Both the position numbers and the translations under genes were made by a program. A DNA stretch of 7,107 nt from Bacteroidales bacterium (GTDB lineage: Bacteria > Bacteroidota > Bacteroidia > Bacteroidales > Bacteroidaceae): contig SFJN01000132.1 of NCBI GenBank assembly GCA_004555055.1, positions 1 through 7,107 on the forward strand, given 5' to 3'. The notes below the pieces were generated by a model. That model made no database searches and had not been told where the DNA came from. It saw nothing but the letters and a program-made list of their open reading frames with translations. Shown here one piece after another: positions 1 to 5,794 of this stretch. The first letter of the stretch is position 1. Every line of letters begins with the position of its first letter.

Positions 1-280
1 GTATTGTACCTTCGTCTCTTTCTCTATTCTCCTGTCCAAAGAGGCTGTTATATGCTTATTGAATGTCTGTTTCTTGATGCCTATATCTGGGATTTTCCAT
101 AAGGAGGCATTCCTTGATCTTTTCTTTATGTTGTTGTACGTATCTGAATTGCAAAGTTATTACAATGCAAATGTACACAGTTTTGGGCACACATGCAAGT
201 AAAGCAGCTATTATCAGCACAGATAAGCTCGGCTATTTCCCCTACCACCAGGACCTTGCTATTACAATGCCAGCATTAGG
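1..280. other. Left-edge AT-rich intergenic stretch without a supportable gene
   Basis: This segment lies beyond the 3' end of murF-alr and is much more AT-rich than the genes. Short open frames exist on both strands, but none has a convincing start or a recognisable product. On the minus strand the main content is a pair of promoter-like motifs at 152-159 and 168-175, listed separately. An imperfect hairpin at 206-229 (arms TTATC/GATAA extended by AGC/GCT, with a two-base bulge) lies downstream of the murF-alr stop in the leftward direction. Its U tract is poor, so it is at best a weak terminator. The 11-mer TATTACAATGC occurs twice, at 158-168 and 260-270. The stretch probably separates murF-alr from another leftward gene that begins outside the window. 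Confidence 0.45.
152..199 (-). promoter_or_regulatory. Candidate leftward Bacteroidota-type promoter(s)
   Basis: Read on the minus strand, TACATTTG (175 down to 168) matches the Bacteroidota -7 consensus TAnnTTTG exactly. A CTTG at 199-196 sits exactly 20 bases upstream, close to the -33 TTTG element at its usual spacing. A second perfect -7 match, TAACTTTG, lies 16 bases further downstream at 159-152 but has no good -33 partner. Transcription would run out of the left edge, so the target gene is not visible. The consensus is established for this phylum. Its use here is inferred from sequence only. Confidence 0.42.
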
Positions 281-2821
281 TTATTGGAAATAAACACGTT
301 TTACCCGTTCGCTGACACTTGTGAAGACCTCGTAGGGTATGGTACCGAGCTGTTCTGCAATGACATTCACCGGCAAATGTTCGCCAAAAATCTCCACGCT
401 GTCGCCTTCGTGGCATTCGATGTCAGTGACGTCGAGCATGCAGACGTCCATGCAGATGTTTCCGACATACGGTGCCTTCTTGCCGTTTACGAGCGCATAT
501 CCGCCGCCATTGCCGAGATGACGGTCCAGTCCGTCGGCATAGCCGATGGGAATGGCAGCAATGCGCGACGGCCTTTCCACCACGGTGCGGCGGCTGTACC
601 CCACGCTCGTGCCTGCGGGAACATTGCGGATTTGCAGGATGGTGGTGCGCAAGGTGGTGACGCACGACAGCCTCCGGTTGCCGAAGGGGTCGATACCGTA
701 AAGTCCCAGTCCGAGGCGGCACATGTCGAGCTGGCGCTGGGGGAATCGCTCTATGCCCGCCGAGTTGCAGATGTGCCGGAGTATGCGATATGGCATGGCT
801 TCCTGCAACATGGTCGAAGCTTTGTCGAAACGTTCGAACTGCTTTTGCGAGAAGTCATCAAACCTTTCATCGTCGCTACCCACAAAATGCGAGAAAACGG
901 AACGCGGCCGCAATGCCTGCTGTCGCTTCAGACGCTCGATGAGAGCCGGCATGTCGTGTTCGGGGTTGAATCCCAACCGGCACATACCGGTATCCAGTTT
1001 GATGTGTACCGGAAATTCCGTAATGCCTTCGTGGCGTGCAGCGTTCACAAGGGCATCGAGGAGTCGGAAACTGTAGACTTCCGGTTCCAGTCTGTACTTG
1101 AAGAGGGTGTGTAGTGCCGACATTTCGGGATTCATGATGATGATACCCATGGTGATGCCTGCCTTGCGGAGTTCGGCACCTTCATCGGCGTTTGCCACTG
1201 CCAGATAGTCCACTCCGAGGTCCTGCAGCGTCCGTGCCACCTCGATGCTTCCGCTGCCGTAGGCTCCCGCCTTCACCATACAGGTAAGCCGTGTGCCGGG
1301 CTTCATGAACGAACGGTAGAAGCGCACGTTCTCTGCCAAAGCGCCGAGATTCACTTCAAGCACCGTTTCGTGTACCTTCAGTTCCAGCACCTCCGCAATG
1401 GTGTCGAAGCGGAAGTCGCGTGCACCCTTCAGCAACACCACATCGTCGTGCAGAGATTGCAGCAAGCTGCTCTTCAGGAATTCGTCCGTAGTGGCATAGA
1501 AATGCTTTTCCATTCCGGAAAATAGTGAGTGCGCCTCTGCCAATGCCGGTCCGATGCCGATGAGTACGTCCACCCCACGGCTTTGCAGCATGTCGTTGAC
1601 GCGCCGGTAGAGGGCATCGTCCGTGATGCCGGTCTGCAGCAGGTCGCTGAGGATGACGACGGCACGGTGCTCGTCGCGTCGGCGCCGACGTTGGAAGTCA
1701 AGGGCGATGTCGAGTCCGGTAAGGTCGGAATTGTATGCATCGTTGATGAGTGTGATGCCACGCACTCCCTGCTTCACCTCCAGCCGCATGGCCACAGGCT
1801 GCAGCCTGGCCGTCTGACGGGCAATGACGTCGCGGGGTATACCCAGCAGCAGTGCCACGGCAATGGCATGTATGGCGTTCTCCACCGAAGCCTCGTCGGT
1901 AAAGGGTATTCCAGCCTCGTCCTCGTGCTCGCCGTAACGGTAGCGTATGAGCGAATGCCCTTCGGTGCGTCCAATGCTTTTCACGAATAGCGGTGCCTTG
2001 CTGTCGCGGCGCGACCATCCGAACCTGCGGCCATGGAAGCGGCTGGCTTCAAGGCATTGGCATACGAGTTCGTTGTCGGCATCGTAGACCAGCGTTTCAG
2101 CATCGTCGAAGAGCGATAGTTTCTCCAGGCACTTTTCCTCCAGCGAGGCAAAATTCTCCTGATGTGCCTCCCCGATGTTGGTCATCACTCCGACCGTGGG
2201 CTGTATGATGGCCCTCAGGCTCTGCATCTCGCCGGGCTGCGATATGCCGGCCTCGAACATTCCCACCTCGGTGCGTTCGTTGAGGAGCCATACCGAAAGG
2301 GGGACCCCCACCTGGGAGTTGTAACTGCGTGGGGAACGGGTGATGAAATGAGATGGCGATGCCAACTGATAAATCCATTCCTTTACAGTTGTCTTGCCGT
2401 TGCTTCCGGTGATGCCAATGACGGGCACCTCGTGCTCTTCGCGATGCCGTTCGGCCAGCCGCTGGAGGGCTTTCAACGGCGACACCACTTTCAGGAAGTT
2501 TGCACCGGGATAGCGTGCGGCCAACTTTGCCTCCGCCTCCACACTGTCCATGGCAGCGACGGCATGCTGCAGGCTTTCGCCGGCATTGGCACCGGTGGTC
2601 CAGGGCACGGCACTCACCACAAAGTTGCGTACACCGCGGCGGTAGAGGTCATCGATGTAGCGGTGTCCGTCGCCCGTTCGGGTACGGATGGCAAAGAAGA
2701 GCGTGGTCTCGGGGAAGGCCAGGGAACGGCTGTCGGTAAGGAGCCATTCGATTTCCATATCGAAGTGGCCATAACGATGGGCGCCGACAAGCGTTGCCAC
2801 CTTTTCGATGGAATATGACAT
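281..2821 (-). CDS. murF-alr: Bifunctional UDP-MurNAc-tripeptide:D-Ala-D-Ala ligase / alanine racemase (MurF-Alr fusion)
   Basis: One 846-residue cytoplasmic protein carries two peptidoglycan-precursor activities. The N-terminal half (about 1-480) is MurF, which ligates D-Ala-D-Ala to the UDP-MurNAc-tripeptide using ATP. Visible motifs are the Mur ligase P-loop GITGSNGKTT (136-145), NSQVGVP (168-174), FEAGISQPGEM (189-199), TNIGEAHQENF (214-224), ENAIHA (314-319) and the C-terminal DAYNSD (361-366). The second half (about 485-846) is PLP-dependent alanine racemase, which makes D-Ala from L-Ala. Its PLP lysine is K517 in VKAGAYG, followed by HIKLDTGMCRLGF (606-618), the likely catalytic tyrosine in VGYSRR (740-745) and IPIGYADG (757-764). 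This fusion is characteristic of Bacteroidota. I chose the ATG at 2821 (MSYSIEK) over an in-frame ATG ten codons upstream because family members start this way and the extra residues look unlike the family. It is transcribed divergently from the B12 genes. Confidence 0.96.
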   Translation of the reverse strand: MSYSIEKVATLVGAHRYGHFDMEIEWLLTDSRSLAFPETTLFFAIRTRTGDGHRYIDDLYRRGVRNFVVSAVPWTTGANAGESLQHAVAAMDSVEAEAKLAARYPGANFLKVVSPLKALQRLAERHREEHEVPVIGITGSNGKTTVKEWIYQLASPSHFITRSPRSYNSQVGVPLSVWLLNERTEVGMFEAGISQPGEMQSLRAIIQPTVGVMTNIGEAHQENFASLEEKCLEKLSLFDDAETLVYDADNELVCQCLEASRFHGRRFGWSRRDSKAPLFVKSIGRTEGHSLIRYRYGEHEDEAGIPFTDEASVENAIHAIAVALLLGIPRDVIARQTARLQPVAMRLEVKQGVRGITLINDAYNSDLTGLDIALDFQRRRRRDEHRAVVILSDLLQTGITDDALYRRVNDMLQSRGVDVLIGIGPALAEAHSLFSGMEKHFYATTDEFLKSSLLQSLHDDVVLLKGARDFRFDTIAEVLELKVHETVLEVNLGALAENVRFYRSFMKPGTRLTCMVKAGAYGSGSIEVARTLQDLGVDYLAVANADEGAELRKAGITMGIIIMNPEMSALHTLFKYRLEPEVYSFRLLDALVNAARHEGITEFPVHIKLDTGMCRLGFNPEHDMPALIERLKRQQALRPRSVFSHFVGSDDERFDDFSQKQFERFDKASTMLQEAMPYRILRHICNSAGIERFPQRQLDMCRLGLGLYGIDPFGNRRLSCVTTLRTTILQIRNVPAGTSVGYSRRTVVERPSRIAAIPIGYADGLDRHLGNGGGYALVNGKKAPYVGNICMDVCMLDVTDIECHEGDSVEIFGEHLPVNVIAEQLGTIPYEVFTSVSERVKRVYFQ

Positions 2822-2898
2822 GATGAAAAGACGATCTGTGATTTTTGGCAAAGGGGATTATTTTTTGCAGTACTCTGCCACATGTGCAGGTACGCGTG

Positions 2899-2906
2899 CA
2901 AAAATA
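2899..2906 (-). promoter_or_regulatory. Candidate -7 element for murF-alr
   Basis: Read on the minus strand, 2906-2899 is TATTTTTG, a perfect match to TAnnTTTG, about 78 bases upstream of the chosen murF-alr start. No clear TTTG is found 19-21 bases further upstream, so the -33 element is weak or absent. The leader this implies is about 70 bases, AT-rich near the start codon, and has no strong Shine-Dalgarno sequence, as is usual in this phylum. A perfect 8-base palindrome, CACATGTG, lies at 2879-2886, just inside the predicted transcript, and could be incidental. Confidence 0.45.
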
Positions 2907-3022
2907 CGAAAATCTTTCTGCCCGGCATTCATGGAAGTTCCGATAATGCGAAGAGTAGTTTGAAAAATCTGTGCTGCAATGTCCGTTCTGATATCTCTTT
3001 TTTGAAAAAATGCGCATAAAGA

Positions 3023-3054
3023 TTTCCGGGTTTTATGTTTTTTTCGCAATTTTG
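3023..3054 (+). promoter_or_regulatory. Candidate promoter for the cobalamin-regulated transcript
   Basis: CAATTTTG at 3047-3054 differs from the -7 consensus TAnnTTTG at one defined position. TTTC at 3023-3026 lies exactly 20 bases upstream and differs from the -33 TTTG by one base. The site is AT-rich and a start near 3060 would include the whole riboswitch, which begins about 35 bases later. The resulting leader would be about 400 bases. No better match was seen between 2910 and 3090 on this strand. The call rests on position as much as on motif quality. Confidence 0.35.
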
Positions 3055-3094
3055 CCCCTGCAACCACGGTTCTCCGCCATTTCCGCCTTCTGCC

Positions 3095-3343
3095 GGCGGC
3101 CTGCGCGGAGCCAAGAGGGAACGCAGTGCAAGACTGCGGCTATACCCGTAGCTGTGAGTCCTTTTTTTTCGCCGCGATGCACGGGGGTCCTTTTCTGTCC
3201 CCCCAGCCACTGAAAGGGTGCAAACCTCCCCTCCCCCTGCAAGAGAGAGTTTTGTACCGACCGCCATTTCCCCGGAATCGGGAACTGACGGGGTAGTTTT
3301 CGGGAAGGCGCATCGCCGCAAGGACAAGCCAGAAGACCTGCCG
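3095..3343 (+). ncRNA. Cobalamin (adenosylcobalamin-type) riboswitch aptamer
   Basis: All main sequence blocks of the cobalamin riboswitch appear in order. These are GGGAA (3117-3121), the P3 stem CGCAGT/ACTGCG (3122-3127 with 3133-3138) enclosing GCAAG, CCCGTAGCTGTGAG (3145-3158), GCCACTG (3206-3212), GGGAAGG (3302-3308) and the B12 box AGCCAGAAGACCTGCCG (3327-3343). Helix P6 is supported by two complementary pairs: GTCCTT/AAGGAC (3158-3163 with 3320-3325) and GCGATGC/GCATCGC (3174-3180 with 3310-3316). P5 closes as CTGAAA/TTTCGG (3210-3215 with 3298-3303) and carries an unusually long apical insertion. A GGGGG/CCCCC hairpin (3183-3187 with 3199-3204) fills the P6-P5 junction. The 5' boundary is approximate: GGCGGC at 3095-3100 can pair with GCCGCC at 3362-3367 as a possible P1. 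It lies directly upstream of the receptor gene, and such elements normally repress B12 uptake genes when cobalamin is bound. Confidence 0.94.
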
Positions 3344-3467
3344 TGAACGTTGAAAAGCCGTGCCGCCTGCGGGATTACGGGCAGCGGTGAATCCCCCTAC
3401 CCCTATAATAAATATAAATATTGTATGTCCGGAATGTCTTTCGCGGACATCCCGAAGTCGTGTCCTT
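3344..3467 (+). promoter_or_regulatory. Riboswitch expression platform and translation-initiation region of btuB
   Basis: This leader links the B12 box to the receptor start codon. CTACCCC (3397-3403) is perfectly complementary to GGGGTAG (3290-3296) in the P5 arm, a candidate for the regulatory L5-L13 kissing pair. A bulged hairpin forms from 3363-3370 with 3381-3387 and competes with GGGATT/AATCCC (3371-3376 with 3390-3395) and with the possible P1. Next to the start codon, ATGTCCG/CGGACAT (3425-3431 with 3444-3450) competes with GGACAT/GTGTCC (3445-3450 with 3460-3465). The second stem ends two bases before the ATG at 3468. No hairpin followed by a U tract is present, which favours control of translation over termination. 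An AT-rich stretch lies at 3404-3426 and there is no clear Shine-Dalgarno sequence. Confidence 0.6.
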
Positions 3468-5555
3468 ATGCCGCGAACCATCCGCATGCTGCTGTTGTGT
3501 GCAGCCGTTGCCGTGCACCCTTCCGCCGAAGTCCTGGCTTCGGAGGCCGGTGATTCCGTGACCATGCGTCACGGTATGGTAGTACAGGACTCGCTGCTCC
3601 CCGCCGCCCGCGTGGTGCACGTCCCCGACCGCCTGCCCACCCCTCGTCAGACATTGGACAAAAGCTTCCTGCAACTGTTTGCCGGACGCAGTGTCGCTGA
3701 GGCGGCAGGTACGATGGCGGGACTGCAGATTCGCGATTATGGCGGCGTGGGCGGTTTGAAGACCATCGACGTTCGGGGCATGGGAAGTGCCCATACCTCC
3801 GTATTCTGCGACGGGATGCCCCTTGCCAACGCCCAAAACGGACAGGTGGACCTCGGACGGTATGCTGCCGCCACCTTCGAGAGCGTCAGCCTCTGCCACG
3901 GCGGAGCGTCGGACATGCTTCAGAGCGCCCGGCAATGGGCATCGGGGAACAGTGTGGAAATGGTCAGCCGACGGCCGGACTTTGCCGACACCGCTTTTCA
4001 CACGAAGGCAGAAGCAGGGATGCGCACAGGGTCGTTCGGACGTCTGGAACCCACTCTCCACTGGGAACAGCAATGGCGCAGAGGCCTCGCGCTCACAGCA
4101 GACGCCACCTACCTGCATGCCCACGGACGATACCCCTTCAGATTGCGCAAGACCTTCGCCGACGGTACGGTGGCCTACGACACCACAGCCGTACGTGAGG
4201 GCGGCGACATCTCGGCCGTCAGCATGGACATGTGCCTTTTCGGTCATCCCGAAAGCCGCACAAAATGGCAGGCAAAGGCACACCTCTACGCTTCGGACCG
4301 CGGCATTCCGGCTGCCGTTGTAAACAATGTATGGGGAAGTGCACAGCGACAAAGCGACACCGATGCCTGGATACAGGGACGTTGGCAACGCACATGGGGA
4401 GACACCTACACTCTCCGTCTGGCAGGAAAGGCTGCTGTAGAACGGCTCCATTACCGCAACCCCGACACCCTGCAGCTGCGTACCGACCGCACCTTCACAC
4501 AACCATCGCTCTATCTTTCTTCCGTGCACCGCCTGGCATTGGGACGTGGCCGTCATGGGGCTTTCTACGAATGTGCCTTGTCCGTGGACTACGCCTTCAA
4601 CACCCTCTGCCAGGCATCGCGATGGCCGTTGCCTCCAGGCAGCCTGCCGCACCCTACCCGCCACACACTGATGACGGCATGGACGGGCAGTGTGGTCTGG
4701 AAAAAATGGCGTACAGTGGCCACGCTACACCACACCTTCACCAGCGATGCCAGCGACCTTCAGCCCGAGGTCCGTCGCCGGCAGTTCGTCGCCCCGGTGG
4801 TGACAACAGCGTTCCGCCCCATCCCGGACCTCGGTTTCCGGGCCATGGTAAGGCGCCACCAGCGGATTCCCACCTTCAACGAACTTCACTACCATGAGAT
4901 GGGAAACATCCAGCTGCGTCCGGAACAATGTTGGCAATACAGCGTCGGCGGTGAGTGGGAACGTCATTTTCTCCGTCGTACCTGGACGCTTGCCTTCTCT
5001 GCCGATATCTTCATGCACCGCATCACCGACAAGATTGTGGCCGTACCGCGTGGTTCGGGACAATGGCGCTGGATGATGCTCAATGTAGGAGAGGTATTGG
5101 CACACGGCACCGACCTCAAAGGCAAAGTCGTGTGGCATGTTACCGCTACGATGAATTTCGAAGTGAATGCCCATTACAGCTATAACCGTTCGGAAGACCG
5201 CAGCAATCCTGACGACAACGATCCACGCTTCGGCACGTTCAAAGGTCAAATTCCTTATCTCCCGCGCCATGCCGGCGGCCTCTCCGCACAATATACGTTT
5301 TCCTCTTTCACGCTGCTTTACGTGTGGAGTGGCGTTGGTTGTCGCTACCGTTCTTCGGCCAATACGCCGGCGAACCGTCTGCAACCTTGGCAAACCCACG
5401 ACCTCACGCTCCTCTGCACCCTGCCGCATGTGTCCTGGCTGCAACTGTCGGCAGCATGCTACAACGTGGCAGGACGCCAGTACGAGGTGGTGCCGAACTA
5501 TCCCATGCCCCGACGCAACTTCCTAATAGGTATCCGCATGACGTGGCAACGGTAA
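3468..5555 (+). CDS. btuB: TonB-dependent outer-membrane cobalamin receptor, BtuB-like
   Basis: A 695-residue outer-membrane receptor. It starts with a Sec signal peptide (basic MPRTIR, a hydrophobic core at 7-16, likely cleavage after VLA at 24). The plug domain covers about 61-165, with the recognisable run KTIDVRGMGSAHTSVFCDG (98-116) and the LGRY/FESVSL region (129-142). The rest is a 22-strand-type barrel rich in alternating aromatic residues. It ends in YPMPRRNFLIGI, close to the usual YPMPGRNF ending of these receptors. There is no N-terminal carboxypeptidase-like domain, so it is not a SusC-type receptor. Such proteins import scarce ligands using energy from TonB-ExbB-ExbD. The cobalamin assignment comes from the riboswitch directly upstream and the BtuG-like gene downstream, plus plug similarity to Bacteroides BtuB proteins. 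I chose the ATG at 3468 because the upstream in-frame extension would lie in the riboswitch leader and lacks a signal peptide. The last residues are WQR instead of a terminal aromatic. Confidence 0.92.
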   Translation: MPRTIRMLLLCAAVAVHPSAEVLASEAGDSVTMRHGMVVQDSLLPAARVVHVPDRLPTPRQTLDKSFLQLFAGRSVAEAAGTMAGLQIRDYGGVGGLKTIDVRGMGSAHTSVFCDGMPLANAQNGQVDLGRYAAATFESVSLCHGGASDMLQSARQWASGNSVEMVSRRPDFADTAFHTKAEAGMRTGSFGRLEPTLHWEQQWRRGLALTADATYLHAHGRYPFRLRKTFADGTVAYDTTAVREGGDISAVSMDMCLFGHPESRTKWQAKAHLYASDRGIPAAVVNNVWGSAQRQSDTDAWIQGRWQRTWGDTYTLRLAGKAAVERLHYRNPDTLQLRTDRTFTQPSLYLSSVHRLALGRGRHGAFYECALSVDYAFNTLCQASRWPLPPGSLPHPTRHTLMTAWTGSVVWKKWRTVATLHHTFTSDASDLQPEVRRRQFVAPVVTTAFRPIPDLGFRAMVRRHQRIPTFNELHYHEMGNIQLRPEQCWQYSVGGEWERHFLRRTWTLAFSADIFMHRITDKIVAVPRGSGQWRWMMLNVGEVLAHGTDLKGKVVWHVTATMNFEVNAHYSYNRSEDRSNPDDNDPRFGTFKGQIPYLPRHAGGLSAQYTFSSFTLLYVWSGVGCRYRSSANTPANRLQPWQTHDLTLLCTLPHVSWLQLSAACYNVAGRQYEVVPNYPMPRRNFLIGIRMTWQR

Positions 5556-5578
5556 ACAGACGAAGGGTCTGCCACCGT
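5549..5578 (+). other. Stem-loop overlapping the btuB stop codon
   Basis: Two stacked perfect stems can form: ACGGT/ACCGT (5549-5553 with 5574-5578) outside and CAGAC/GTCTG (5557-5561 with 5567-5571) inside, closed by the loop GAAGG and separated by a small internal loop. The outer arm includes the first base of the stop codon at 5553-5555. The sequence that follows is T- and C-rich (from 5581) without a clean U tract. It could be a leaky terminator, an RNA processing site or a 3' stabiliser that lets btuB and btuG be expressed at different levels. A competing pairing, GTGGCA/TGCCAC (5543-5548 with 5570-5575), uses overlapping bases. Confidence 0.42.
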
Positions 5579-5618
5579 CGTATTCTTCCTTCACCTTGAC
5601 TTGCCATAGTCTTCCTAC

Positions 5619-5753
5619 TTGGCTTCGCCTTCCTCTGTCACGACTCGGGATAATCCAAGCAAGCTTGGCTTCTCCGCTCACTGCTCCATCGGTTGGATTC
5701 GCCTTCCTCTGTCACGACTCGGGATAGTATAAGTAAACTTGGTTGCTCCATCG
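5619..5753 (+). repeat. Two direct copies of an intergenic repeat at 74-bp spacing
   Basis: A 34-base block occurs at 5619-5652 and again at 5693-5726 with one mismatch. Its central 29 bases (5624-5652 and 5698-5726) are identical. Downstream similarity continues: AAGCAAGCTTGG after copy one matches AAGTAAACTTGG after copy two, and GCTCCATCG recurs at 5683-5691 and 5745-5753. Copy one carries about 13 extra bases in the variable part. In copy one CCAAGC and GCTTGG (5655-5660, 5663-5668) form a near-perfect palindrome, which is largely lost in copy two. The block sits wholly between btuB and btuG and has no convincing open frame. It may be a local tandem duplication or two members of a dispersed intergenic repeat family. 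One window cannot decide. Confidence 0.85.
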
Positions 5754-5794
5754 TTACTCACAACAAAAAAAAACAATCATAATCTCAATTTTAC

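Noticed and set aside
1..148. Minus-strand open frame running out of the left edge (reads SRNASLWKIPDIGIKKQ)
   Set aside because: No ATG or plausible start lies in frame, and two other frames over the same DNA look equally protein-like, so it cannot be separated from a leader.
206..229. Hairpin downstream of murF-alr as an intrinsic terminator
   Set aside because: Short AT-rich stem with a two-base bulge and no real U tract on the minus strand.
165..293. Plus-strand 42-codon open frame starting MQMYTVLG and ending GYWK
   Set aside because: It lacks a ribosome site or promoter, overlaps the 3' end of murF-alr by 13 bases, and sits across the leftward promoter motifs. No family is recognisable.
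3122..3169. Stem CGCAGT/ACTGCG followed by eight Ts (3162-3169), resembling a terminator
   Set aside because: The stem is P3 of the riboswitch and the first Ts belong to the P6 strand. The T-run is also separated from the nearest stem by several bases.
3360..3467. GTG-initiated N-terminal extension of the receptor
   Set aside because: It would lie in the riboswitch platform and would bury the signal peptide 36 residues into the protein.
3375..4664. Long minus-strand frame of about 429 codons opposite btuB, and other long frames opposite murF-alr and btuG
   Set aside because: These are antisense shadows in GC-rich coding DNA. They have no motifs, signal or family features, while the opposite strands encode clear proteins.
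5734..5741. TAAACTTG as a -7 element for a separate btuG promoter
   Set aside because: One mismatch to the consensus, no -33 element at 19-21 bases, and it is part of the repeat.
5619..5753. CRISPR array
   Set aside because: Only two copies with diverged, non-unique intervening sequence and no further units or cas genes.
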